From: SZUA-370 sp034003955
GTDB lineage: Bacteria; Spirochaetota; Spirochaetia; Treponematales; UBA12059
Direction of reading: 5' to 3'
DNA length: 28,748 bases
Assembly (NCBI GenBank): GCA_034003955.1
Contig: JAVEXO010000034.1
Span: 1 to 28,748, forward strand
A program made the position numbers and the translations under genes. The notes under the pieces are model-generated. The model searched no databases. It was not told where the DNA came from and saw only the letters and a list, made by a program, of their open reading frames with translations. This document shows, piece after piece, positions 21,587-28,748 of this stretch; position 1 is the first letter of the stretch; every line of letters begins with the position of its first letter.

Positions 21587-22626
21587 TGAGTCAGGAATAT
21601 ATCCGCTTTGAACCCGTGCAAGAGCTTCAAGGTCTTGTAGACATCGAACGCACCGTACTCGTAGCGGACTCCGTCACTCGCACCCTGCTACCCCCTGGGT
21701 TTGAATCCAGGCGTGTGGTCATCGTCGAACGTGGAGAGGACGCCAAGTCCGATGAGTCGCTGCAGGGCTTGTACGGCGAATTCCTGAGGCTCGGCGTAGA
21801 ACGCGACTGGAGTATCATAGGCTTTGGTGGTGGCAGCGTGTGTGATCTGGCCGGTTTTGCCGCCTCCACATGGATGCGAGGTGTCGATTTTGGCTTCGTG
21901 CCCACTACCCTGCTTGCCATGGTCGATGCGTCTCTTGGAGGCAAGAACGGCATAGACTTTAAAGGCTACAAGAACCTTATAGGGCTTTTCAACCAGCCGC
22001 GCTTTGTACTCATAGACCCAGAGCTTTTATCAGGCTTGCCGGATGCCGACCTTGCTGCGGGCATGGCAGAGGTGATCAAGCACGGCATCATAGACGGGGA
22101 ACAACATCTTGCAGCCATAGAGTGGCTGGTATCAAAAGACGGCATTATAGAGCGTAGCCTCTTAGGGCCCGTCATACGGCAATCCATAGAGCTCAAGACA
22201 TCGATTGTGAGCTCCGACGAGCGGGAATCGGGAGATCGCCGTAAACTTAACCTGGGTCACACCATTGGGCACGGCATAGAGACGGCTAGCGGTCTGCCAC
22301 ACGGGGCCTGTGTCGCGGCCGGCCTCGCGCTTGCCTTTGAGCTGGCCGTGGAACGAGGCGGGACCCAGGAAGACAAAGCCAGGATAGTCGAGCTCATAGA
22401 GCGGCTCGGCCTGCCTTCAAGCATAGAAGCTGCTCGTCTGGCATCGAAACTGACTCAGGATATGTCACCGGAACAATTTCGCCAGGCCATAGTCCTGGCC
22501 ATGGCAGCAGACAAGAAACGCGTTGGCGATGAGCTGCTCTTTGTCCTGCCTATGGCCATAGGCGACGTCAGGATAGTGCCTGTATCCATGGTACAACTGA
22601 GCGACTTCGTAAGGAGGGCGCCATGA
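21583..22626 (+). CDS. aroB: 3-dehydroquinate synthase
   Basis: Second shikimate step: DAHP to 3-dehydroquinate, NAD- and zinc-dependent. 347 aa. The nucleotide-binding region reads GFGGGSVCDLAGFAASTWMRGVDFGFVPTTLLAMVDASLGGK (given in part: GGGSVCDLAGF, PTTLLAMVDAS, GGKNGID). Zinc ligands are seen in GMAEVIKHG (Glu), LGHTIGHGIE (His) and LPHGACVAAG (His). It starts in a 4-bp ATGA overlap with aroF, with GGAG upstream, and ends in a 4-bp overlap with aroC. Confidence 0.97.
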   Translation: MMSQEYIRFEPVQELQGLVDIERTVLVADSVTRTLLPPGFESRRVVIVERGEDAKSDESLQGLYGEFLRLGVERDWSIIGFGGGSVCDLAGFAASTWMRGVDFGFVPTTLLAMVDASLGGKNGIDFKGYKNLIGLFNQPRFVLIDPELLSGLPDADLAAGMAEVIKHGIIDGEQHLAAIEWLVSKDGIIERSLLGPVIRQSIELKTSIVSSDERESGDRRKLNLGHTIGHGIETASGLPHGACVAAGLALAFELAVERGGTQEDKARIVELIERLGLPSSIEAARLASKLTQDMSPEQFRQAIVLAMAADKKRVGDELLFVLPMAIGDVRIVPVSMVQLSDFVRRAP

Positions 22627-23624
22627 ACTCGATGGGAACTCTATTCAGGGTTGAACTATTTGGCGAATCCCACGGCCCTGCCATAGGCGTCGTCTTGGAC
22701 GGCGTACCTCCAGGGCTGCCCCTGTCTACCGACGACTTCGGCTCCGACCTTTCTCGCAGGCGTGCCGGAGCCGATGGCACGACGCCTCGGGCGGAGGCAG
22801 ACAGTCCTGAAATCCTGTCGGGACTCTACGACGGCCACAGCACGGGAGCACCGCTGTGCATCATATTCAGGAATACCGATACCAGATCGTCAGACTATGC
22901 TCCCTTCAGCGCCATGCCAAGGCCTGGGCATGCCGACATGACGTCCCGCGCACGCTTTGGAGGATTCTCTGATCCACGCGGTTCGGGTCACTTCTCAGGA
23001 CGCGTGAGCGTAGGCCTAGTAGCCGCGGGGGTCATTGCCAAGAAGATGCTGTCTGGGGTCGGATTCAGCACGACTATACTGGAAGCCGGCGGCAAGACAG
23101 ACATAGAGGCGGCTGTCCGCACTGCATCAGAGGCGGGAGACTCCACCGGAGCACTCGTGGAGCTGCGTGCGAGAGGCATCAGGGCCGGCCTCGGCGAGCC
23201 ATTCTTCGACACGGTGGAAGGGCTTCTGGCAAAGGCCTGGTTCGCGGTTCCCGGCGTGCGAGGCGTGGAGTTTGGCGATGGCTTCGCGGCTGCCAGGATG
23301 CGCGGCAGCGAGCACAACGATCCTATCACAGCCCCGGACGGTACTACCGCCAAGAATGGCTCCGGTGGCGTCAACGGTGGGATCAGTAATGGTAACGAGA
23401 TACTCGCCCGTGTCGCCATGAAGCCCGCATCGTCGATTTCTAAACAGCAGAGCACCTGGAACCTTGAGACAGGCACACGAGGCGTACTGTCTGCTGCCGG
23501 CAGGCACGACGCCTGCATAGCGCTGAGAGCCGCAGTCGTTTTAGAAGCGGCATTCGCGGTAGTATTAGCCGATCTCGCGTTGCAGGCTCGCGGCAGAGAC
23601 TACACAAGAAGGGAGGAGCCATGA
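22623..23624 (+). CDS. aroC: chorismate synthase
   Basis: Last common step: 5-enolpyruvylshikimate-3-phosphate to chorismate, needing reduced FMN. 333 aa, a little shorter than the usual ~360. Motifs: LFGESHGPAIGVVLDGVPPG (signature 1), MPRPGHADMTSRARFGG, SDPRGSGHFSGRVSVG (signature 2 in the variant 'GHFSGR' form rather than 'GRSSAR') and a C-terminal AAGRHDACIALRAAVVLEA (signature 3). A good ribosome site, AAGGAGG, lies inside the end of aroB. 4-bp overlaps on both sides. Confidence 0.97.
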   Translation: MNSMGTLFRVELFGESHGPAIGVVLDGVPPGLPLSTDDFGSDLSRRRAGADGTTPRAEADSPEILSGLYDGHSTGAPLCIIFRNTDTRSSDYAPFSAMPRPGHADMTSRARFGGFSDPRGSGHFSGRVSVGLVAAGVIAKKMLSGVGFSTTILEAGGKTDIEAAVRTASEAGDSTGALVELRARGIRAGLGEPFFDTVEGLLAKAWFAVPGVRGVEFGDGFAAARMRGSEHNDPITAPDGTTAKNGSGGVNGGISNGNEILARVAMKPASSISKQQSTWNLETGTRGVLSAAGRHDACIALRAAVVLEAAFAVVLADLALQARGRDYTRREEP

Positions 23625-24736
23625 CACTGGAAGGGCTCAGAGAAGACATAGACAGCATAGACGCCAGAATCCTGGCTCTCTTGGACGAAAGGCTAGAAAA
23701 AGGGCTCTTGACCAGACGCTACAAGAGCGGGTCTCTCGATACGGGGCGAGAGGCGGCGGTTCTTGATCGCGTGGCCAAACGTTCCCAATGCCTGGCCACG
23801 CCTGCATTCACCCGTGGGCTCTACCAGCTTATAATCGACGAGAGCAAGGCCATACAGGACCGCGGCTACAGTCTCATAGGTTTCCAGGGAACCCACGGCG
23901 CGTACAGTGACGCCGCGGCGCGTGTCTGGAATCCAGAGGCGGCAACCATGCCATTCAGAGAATTCTCCCAGGTATTCGATGCGGTACTGGAAGGCGATAT
24001 ACACTACGGTGTCGTGCCCGTTGAAAACACCCTGGGTGGCGTAGTCGGGCAGGTCAATTCAATACTCGTTACTACTGAGCTGCGTATCGTTGCCGCCATC
24101 GACATGCCGATACGCCACTGCCTGATGGCAGCGCCAGGAACAGACCACCGTGAGATACGCTCCGCGTATTCTCATTGCCAGGCCTTGGCCCAATGCAGGC
24201 GCTTCCTTGATAGAAACAGGCTCGAAGCACTTGAATGGTATGACACCGCAGGCGCGGCGCGCATGATAGCAGAGACCCAGGCTAAAGGTAGCGCCGCGGT
24301 GGCAAGCCGATTCGCGGCTGAACTATACGGGCTCGACATAATAAAAGAAGACATACAGGATTCCGATGTCAACAGAACCAGGTTCTTAGTGCTCGCCAAG
24401 TCGGACATGGAGAACCATGTCGGCTCCGGTTCAATAGGCTTAGACGGGGATATATCGGACGAGTCAAGGCGTACATGCACCAAGTGCTCAATCGTCTTCT
24501 TTACAGATGACAAGGCAGGTGCACTCTTTGGCGTGCTTGAAGTCTTTGCCAAGTCCAGCATAAACCTGACCCGCATAGAATCAGTGCCTGACGAACCAGG
24601 TGATTACGCCATATTCATCGACTTCGATGGCTCTGAAAGCGACCCGCGCGTATCCGGCGCCATAGCGGAGATAGGTTCACGGGTTAGAGGCTTGCGGGTG
24701 CTGGGCTGTTATGATGAGAGGAAGCTGTACACATGA
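23621..24736 (+). CDS. pheA: bifunctional chorismate mutase/prephenate dehydratase (P-protein)
   Basis: Converts chorismate to prephenate and then to phenylpyruvate for phenylalanine. Residues ~1-80 are an AroQ-class chorismate mutase (LREDIDSIDARILALLDERL). Residues ~84-262 are prephenate dehydratase (FQGTHGAYSDAAA, VPVENTLGG, and the catalytic Thr in NRTRFLVLA). Residues ~288-368 are an ACT domain. The allosteric ESRP motif of the ACT domain is ESVP here (Val322 for Arg), so phenylalanine feedback may be weaker or different. Ribosome site GGGAGG. 4-bp overlaps with aroC and tyrA. Confidence 0.96.
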   Translation: MTLEGLREDIDSIDARILALLDERLEKGLLTRRYKSGSLDTGREAAVLDRVAKRSQCLATPAFTRGLYQLIIDESKAIQDRGYSLIGFQGTHGAYSDAAARVWNPEAATMPFREFSQVFDAVLEGDIHYGVVPVENTLGGVVGQVNSILVTTELRIVAAIDMPIRHCLMAAPGTDHREIRSAYSHCQALAQCRRFLDRNRLEALEWYDTAGAARMIAETQAKGSAAVASRFAAELYGLDIIKEDIQDSDVNRTRFLVLAKSDMENHVGSGSIGLDGDISDESRRTCTKCSIVFFTDDKAGALFGVLEVFAKSSINLTRIESVPDEPGDYAIFIDFDGSESDPRVSGAIAEIGSRVRGLRVLGCYDERKLYT

Positions 24737-25521
24737 AAATAGTAATAATGGGCATAGGAAAAATGGGGACATGGCTGGCAAAGGCGCTAGCCTCGGATCA
24801 TGAGCTGGCAGCCTACGACCCTGGAGCCGCTCCTGAGCAGGGCGGCGCCAGGCTACTCCTTGAACTCGAGGGCATACGGGAATTCGCACCCGACATGCTC
24901 GTCAATTGCGTCCCCCTGGGTTCGACAGTACAGGCTTTCGACTCGGTGCTTGCATACCTGCCCGAGCCATGCATACTATCCGACATAGCCTCGGTCAAGA
25001 CAGGACTCGCAGACTTTTACGCCCGCTCGAAACGGCCATTCGTATCGACGCATCCCATGTTCGGCCCCACATACGCCGACGATGAAAATTTGCACGACCA
25101 AAACGCCATCGTCATAGAAGAATCATGTGATCAAGGCAAGAACTTCTGGCGTCACTTCTACGAAGGACTGGGCATACACGTCTTTGAGGACGGATTCGAC
25201 GGGCATGACAAGACGGTAGCCTATTCCCTAGCCACACCTTTCGCATCGAGCATGGTATTCTCGGCATGCATGAAGAACCTCGATGCGCCAGGCACCAACT
25301 TCAGGAAACACCTGGACATAGCCCGCGGCCTCCTTGCTGAGGATGACATGCTCCTAGCCGAAATAATGTTCAACCCTCACACCACGAGGCAACTGGAACT
25401 TATCAACTCTCAGCTGTCATACCTGACGCATATAATAAATGGGCGCGACTATGAGGAGATGGGCCTGTTCCTGCAGAAGCTGAGGAGCAACATAGGAGAA
25501 CCGGTCTCTATGAGCAGATAG
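24733..25521 (+). CDS. tyrA: prephenate dehydrogenase
   Basis: Oxidises prephenate to 4-hydroxyphenylpyruvate for tyrosine. The short 262-aa form: Rossmann motif GIGKMGTWLAKAL (GxGxMG), then LSDIASVKTGL, VSTHPMFGPTYAD with the substrate-binding His, and DGHDKTVAYSLATPF. It lacks the C-terminal ACT domain of longer forms. It is the last gene of the operon and overlaps the convergent aroA by 14 bp at their 3' ends. Confidence 0.95.
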   Translation: MKIVIMGIGKMGTWLAKALASDHELAAYDPGAAPEQGGARLLLELEGIREFAPDMLVNCVPLGSTVQAFDSVLAYLPEPCILSDIASVKTGLADFYARSKRPFVSTHPMFGPTYADDENLHDQNAIVIEESCDQGKNFWRHFYEGLGIHVFEDGFDGHDKTVAYSLATPFASSMVFSACMKNLDAPGTNFRKHLDIARGLLAEDDMLLAEIMFNPHTTRQLELINSQLSYLTHIINGRDYEEMGLFLQKLRSNIGEPVSMSR

Positions 25522-26797
25522 ACGCTAGATCATCGAAGAAACCGGGCCAGCTCTTGGCTACCGATTCGGCTCCTTCTATGTGTACCGCCCCATCCGCCGC
25601 CAAGGCCGCCACGGCCGCAGCCATGGCTATGCGGTGGTCTCCCCGTGCCGATACGGTGCCACCAGAAAGACGACCCGAAGGGCGATCCGTGCGGCCTTCA
25701 ATTATCATCTCGTTGCCATCGACAATGACCTTGAGTCCAAGCGCAGCGAATTCTTCTGAGAGAGCCCTAGCCCTGTCGCTTTCCTTGGTGCGTAGCCTGT
25801 CTGCACCTAAAAGCCTCGTTATGCCATCACAGCGGGAAGCAAGAGCGACCAGTGGCGGGAACAGGTCTGGGCAGTCGCTTGCATCGAAGGAGAAACCGTG
25901 CAGTGGCCCAGCCTTGACCCGGTAGGCACCCGGAGGCGAGCCGACATCGGCTCCTGCCATCATCAGTGCGTCGATGATGGCTCGGTCTGGCTGGGACGAC
26001 TGGGCGCTGAGCCCCTCGACCAACAAACCAGAGCCAGAGGCGGCTATGGCGCCAGCTACGAGCAGGAAGGCCGCTCCGCTCCAGTCACCCTCAACCTCAT
26101 ACTGCCGCGCCTCGTATGGCTTGCAGCCTATTGTAAACTCGCTATAGGAAGCATCGCGCTCTACCTCTGCACCAAAGGCGCGCATCACATCGAGACTCAG
26201 GTCTATGTACCCCCTGCTTGCCAGCCTGGTAATGGATAGCCTGGATCCCTCCCCGACTAAGGCAGGCCGAGCCATCGGCAGAGCAAGAAGGAGGCCGGTA
26301 AGGAATTGTGAACTCTCGGAACCATCAACAGTAGCGTTACCAGCACGCAAGGGTCCGCAGACGCTTACAGGCGGCAGCCCGGATGCGCTGTGGCAGGAGA
26401 CGCCCAATGACTCGAGAGGATTGGCTATCATGCCAACAGGCCTGTAACGCAGGGAGCCTTCTGCCTGCAGTTCTACGGGTACGCTCAAAAGCGAGGCAAT
26501 GGCCGAGAACATCCTCAAGGCTAGCCCAGACTCTCCACACGAGACGCTTATAGGCTCGGTTCGTTCACATAATCTGCCTCCATCGATGATGAGCCTATCG
26601 GACAGACGCTCTATACGAGCGCCTAGAGCCGAGGCCACGGCAATGGCTGCAATTGAGTCGTTGCACCAGGACGGATTGTGTAGTGTAGAAACGCCTGAAG
26701 CCATGGTGGCGCACGCTATGGCTCGCTGCATCGCGCTCTTTGAGGAAGGGGCCCGTACTCTACCCGCTACCATCGATGGCTCAACGGAGAGCAGCAT
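25508..26797 (-). CDS. aroA: 3-phosphoshikimate 1-carboxyvinyltransferase (EPSP synthase)
   Basis: Adds enolpyruvate from PEP to shikimate-3-phosphate. 429 aa, the normal length. Motifs: APSSKSAMQRA (PEP/phosphate loop, in place of the usual PGDKSISHR), CGESGLALRMF (usual GNAGTAMR), GSESSQFLTGLLLALP, and the C-terminal TKESDRARALSEEFAALG and RGDHRIAMAAAVAAL. These variant loops are not the common E. coli-type ones; they may affect inhibitor sensitivity. The start at 26797 overlaps the end of aroK by 17 bp; Met9 at 26773 is an alternative just after the aroK stop. Neither has a clear ribosome site, so translational coupling is likely. Confidence 0.95.
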   Translation of the reverse strand: MLLSVEPSMVAGRVRAPSSKSAMQRAIACATMASGVSTLHNPSWCNDSIAAIAVASALGARIERLSDRLIIDGGRLCERTEPISVSCGESGLALRMFSAIASLLSVPVELQAEGSLRYRPVGMIANPLESLGVSCHSASGLPPVSVCGPLRAGNATVDGSESSQFLTGLLLALPMARPALVGEGSRLSITRLASRGYIDLSLDVMRAFGAEVERDASYSEFTIGCKPYEARQYEVEGDWSGAAFLLVAGAIAASGSGLLVEGLSAQSSQPDRAIIDALMMAGADVGSPPGAYRVKAGPLHGFSFDASDCPDLFPPLVALASRCDGITRLLGADRLRTKESDRARALSEEFAALGLKVIVDGNEMIIEGRTDRPSGRLSGGTVSARGDHRIAMAAAVAALAADGAVHIEGAESVAKSWPGFFDDLASICS

Positions 26798-27299
26798 ACA
26801 CGGCCTTTGCTATCATCTTAGGGTGCATACCGTCGGTATGCATGACAAGGTTGGCGCATTCTTCGTACCAGCCTCGCCTTCTATCGTAAAGCATCCTGAT
26901 TTTGCCTTCCACGTCTCCTGCTAGCAGTGGGCGATCACCCCCCACCGAGCGCCTGGCCAGGACAGACAGGTCGGCCTTGAGCCAGACAACGGTAAAGCGT
27001 TCTCGTAGTAGTGCACGGTTTTCTGCTAACTCTACACAGCCACCGCCGGTCGCCAGGAGTACAGGCCCACCTGCGGCTACCTTGATCAGGGCAATCCGTT
27101 CCCTCTCCCTGAAACCCGCCTCGCCTTCGTCTTGGAATATAGACGCTATGTCCTGCCTGGCATCCTGTGCCACGATCTCGTCTAGATCAATAAACGGCAA
27201 TCCCTCCAGCTCGGCCAAGAGGAAGCCTACACTTGTCTTGCCTGAGGCGGGGAGCCCAATGAGGGCTATGCTGCGGACAGCAGAAGCAGGTTTCTCCAT
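26781..27299 (-). CDS. aroK: shikimate kinase
   Basis: Phosphorylates shikimate at the 3-hydroxyl. 172 aa. Walker A GLPASGKTSVG, the shikimate-binding DLDE, GEAGFRERE, ATGGGCVE and the lid GGDRPLL, plus RRGWYEE near the end. No Shine-Dalgarno; TTGACC-17-TAAGAT ends 5 nt before ATG 27299, so the mRNA is predicted to be leaderless. It is co-transcribed with aroA, tail-to-tail with the aroF operon. Confidence 0.96.
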   Translation of the reverse strand: MEKPASAVRSIALIGLPASGKTSVGFLLAELEGLPFIDLDEIVAQDARQDIASIFQDEGEAGFRERERIALIKVAAGGPVLLATGGGCVELAENRALLRERFTVVWLKADLSVLARRSVGGDRPLLAGDVEGKIRMLYDRRRGWYEECANLVMHTDGMHPKMIAKAVYAALR

Positions 27300-27304
27300 G
27301 CCGT

Positions 27305-27333
27305 ATCTTACCCAGGCATGGGGCCTCGGTCAA
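27305..27333 (-). promoter_or_regulatory. aroK-aroA promoter, leaderless geometry
   Basis: On the minus strand TTGACC (27328-27333), a 17-bp spacer and TAAGAT (27305-27310) are followed by 5 nt and the ATG at 27299. Confidence 0.6.
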
Positions 27334-27374
27334 CGAAGCCATCTGTAGATTAACGCTATACCTGTGGGCTCACC

Positions 27375-28433
27375 CTATAGGGGAACATAGACATCATCAA
27401 GGTTCTGGCCACCGAGGCTGGCCCCCTTGGTGGGCACCACATGCCAATCGACACCAGAATCTGTATCCTGAGACGATGATGAGCGACATATAGTACGCGT
27501 ACTTGTCGTGCCCGTTGACCTGGCACAATCCTCGGGTCGGGGTGGATCAGACGCATTCCATGCAGATGCTCCGACTATGAATGCTACGCGATCGCGCAGT
27601 GCAGCCGTCCCGAAGCCACCGTATTTGGTATCTGAATCCACGGTCCGCTCGCTGTATGCAATGGCGTCCATTATGGTTCCATTGGGCGACGAGCACAACG
27701 ACAAGACGCCGTTCTTGCCAGACAGGGCGGCCTCTCCATCACGGAACCATAGGTCCCAGGCCGTGGCGCTTGCGTCGAGCCCCCCTGAAACGCTCTTGTC
27801 ATCAGTCTCGTCTATCTCCTCAGGCAGGCCCTGCGGCTTCAGGTGGAGAACGATGTAGTCACCGGCTGCTACCTCGAGGGGGCCAAAGACATAGCGTATA
27901 TCAAAGTCATCCTGAGTACCGATGAAGAGCGACATGCCGGAGCACAGACCCTCTGACTTGACGAACAACTCTATGGAATCGGGATGTGTCTTGCTGCTTT
28001 CGGTGAGTAGCTCATTGAACACGACCAGCGGCGGCCGGGGATTGTATCCCCAGTATGGCAACACGAAGCTGGAGAGGTTGCCGGCCTTGTCGGCTACCAT
28101 GCCCGATACCGCGTAAGCCATGCCAGGTGACTGTTCGCCATCGAGCCTCACACAGACGCTTCTACCGGCATCTCCTAGTTCAACAGACAGGATACCTGGC
28201 CCTGGCGATGAGGCGAAGCCTGGCACTGCCTCGTCTATGTCCTCGTCAAATGTGATGGTTACTAGAGAAGGAGAGCTCGAACCCCATGATGCTACACAAG
28301 GAGGCCTCATGTCACCGGTGACGAAGGCTGCAATGAGTGGGTCAGGAATGCATGAAATTGTCATGACGACGAATATGGCTACAAACACAGCCATGGCATT
28401 AATGATAATCAGGTGACGGCTCCTGCACATCAT
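27375..28433 (-). CDS. lipoprotein with Ig-like and lamin-tail-like domains
   Basis: 352-aa exported protein. The start ATG 28433 has a strong AAGGAGG upstream. A hydrophobic signal ends in VVMTISC (Cys28), a spirochaete-style lipobox. Residues ~40-130 resemble a bacterial Ig-like/SbsA domain (SLVTITFDEDIDEAV, then AYAVSGMVADKAGNLSS). Residues ~135-320 look like a lamin-tail domain (PLVVFNELLTE, DSIELFVKSEG, GDYIVLHLKPQG, VDSDTKYGGFG). The tail is Ser/Thr-rich. It is probably a surface or periplasmic protein; lamin-tail domains are often in proteins tied to extracellular nucleases or cell-surface structures, but no enzyme is visible here. It is upstream of aroK, which has its own promoter. 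Confidence 0.75.
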   Translation of the reverse strand: MMCRSRHLIIINAMAVFVAIFVVMTISCIPDPLIAAFVTGDMRPPCVASWGSSSPSLVTITFDEDIDEAVPGFASSPGPGILSVELGDAGRSVCVRLDGEQSPGMAYAVSGMVADKAGNLSSFVLPYWGYNPRPPLVVFNELLTESSKTHPDSIELFVKSEGLCSGMSLFIGTQDDFDIRYVFGPLEVAAGDYIVLHLKPQGLPEEIDETDDKSVSGGLDASATAWDLWFRDGEAALSGKNGVLSLCSSPNGTIMDAIAYSERTVDSDTKYGGFGTAALRDRVAFIVGASAWNASDPPRPEDCARSTGTTSTRTICRSSSSQDTDSGVDWHVVPTKGASLGGQNLDDVYVPL

Positions 28434-28613
28434 TGCGTCCTCCTTAGCGTGGATATGACTCTGTCATCTCCATGAACGCATACGTCGTGCAAGCCCCCAA
28501 TGCTTGCGCCGTGATGAATAAAGCCACCCTTTACAAGCTCGAATGAGCGTGGTACATTTATTTACTTTCTTAGTGAAAGTATTAGAGTTGTTACCATATA
28601 CAGAGGGAGCCGC
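28434..28613. other. spacer upstream of the lipoprotein and edge ORF
   Basis: Divergent spacer. It contains GCAAGC-N7-GCTTGC (28489-28507) and an AT-rich part with a palindrome at 28563. A 24-codon frame from 28473 has no ribosome site and is probably not a gene. Confidence 0.4.
28563..28581. repeat. palindrome upstream of the edge ORF
   Basis: TACTTTC-N5-GAAAGTA, a perfect 7-bp inverted repeat. It would lie between a weak -35 (TTTATT, 28557-28562) and a -10 (TATTAG, 28580-28585), as in the trxA promoter. Confidence 0.5.
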
Positions 28614-28748
28614 ATGATGAACGCAAGCGAGCGCACAGAGAGCGAGGCCTTCGCGAAGGAAATAAGGAAACTAGCCATCGAGATGATCTGGGAGTAGGAC
28701 GACGGCAGCCAGGTGCTGGAGATCGTCCGCGGCCCGGAGGGAACCGAA
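28614..28748 (+). pseudogene. short ORF interrupted by in-frame TAG, running off the window
   Basis: ATG 28614 follows GAGGGAG and a promoter-like region. The frame gives 27 residues (MMNASERTESEAFAKEIRKL...MIWE), meets TAG at 28695-28697, then stays open for 17 codons (DDGSQVLEIVRGPEGTE) to the edge. The coding character appears continuous across the TAG. It could be a point nonsense mutation, a sequencing error, a readthrough codon, or a genuine 27-residue peptide. I do not recognise the family. Confidence 0.35.

Noticed and set aside
28473..28547. 24-codon frame upstream of the edge ORF
   Set aside because: No ribosome site, overlaps an inverted repeat, and is short enough to occur by chance.

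Overview
The window is GC-rich bacterial chromosome, most likely from a free-living or host-associated spirochaete (Spirochaetales, Treponema/Spirochaeta-like). This is an inference from the mix of genes: Spirochaetes-style lipoproteins, a FlgM anti-sigma factor behind a sigma-28 promoter, a four-domain S1 protein, and an acyltransferase/DUF6320 pair. No rRNA or tRNA was seen. Most genes strongly prefer ATA for isoleucine and AAG for lysine, which is unusual at this GC content and makes the S1-protein gene at 15539-16702 stand out.

Layout. 1-4900: an ABC import operon with a MalE-type binding protein carrying an extra N-terminal domain, a lipoprotein with three sulfite-oxidase-like folds and one CxxCH motif, and a fused double permease. 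4897-8194 (minus): a SpoU methyltransferase, an iron-ADH homologue that has lost its metal ligands, flgM and rsmI. 8250-11763: a zinc-ribbon membrane protein, a PHP phosphoesterase (minus), and an acyltransferase plus DUF6320 protein pair. 11794-13313 (minus): an FKBP lipoprotein and an RluA-type pseudouridine synthase. 13556-16702: groEL, a 100-N assembly gap flanked by an exact 96-bp duplication, and the S1-domain gene, which is followed by a diverged copy of the groEL tail and terminator. 16915-20427: pirin, an ABC exporter (minus), thioredoxin and aroQ (minus). 20759-27299: aroF-aroB-aroC-pheA-tyrA in one direction, each junction a 4-bp ATGA overlap, converging on aroK-aroA. 27375-28748: a lamin-tail-like lipoprotein (minus) and a short ORF broken by TAG at the window edge.

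How the genes work together. The right third encodes nearly the whole route from erythrose-4-phosphate and PEP to chorismate (aroF, aroB, aroQ, aroK, aroA, aroC) and on to phenylpyruvate and 4-hydroxyphenylpyruvate (pheA, tyrA); only aroE is missing. A long structured leader precedes aroF.

The most unusual signals are: the ABC/molybdopterin-fold cluster at the left end; a degenerate iron-ADH; a recurring promoter geometry in which the -10 box lies 5-8 nt from the start codon, predicting leaderless mRNAs for several housekeeping genes; palindromes placed inside or near promoters (groEL, trxA, right-edge ORF); the S1 gene bracketed by groEL-tail repeats; and the aro leader RNA. All calls come from reading the sequence only; no database search was run.
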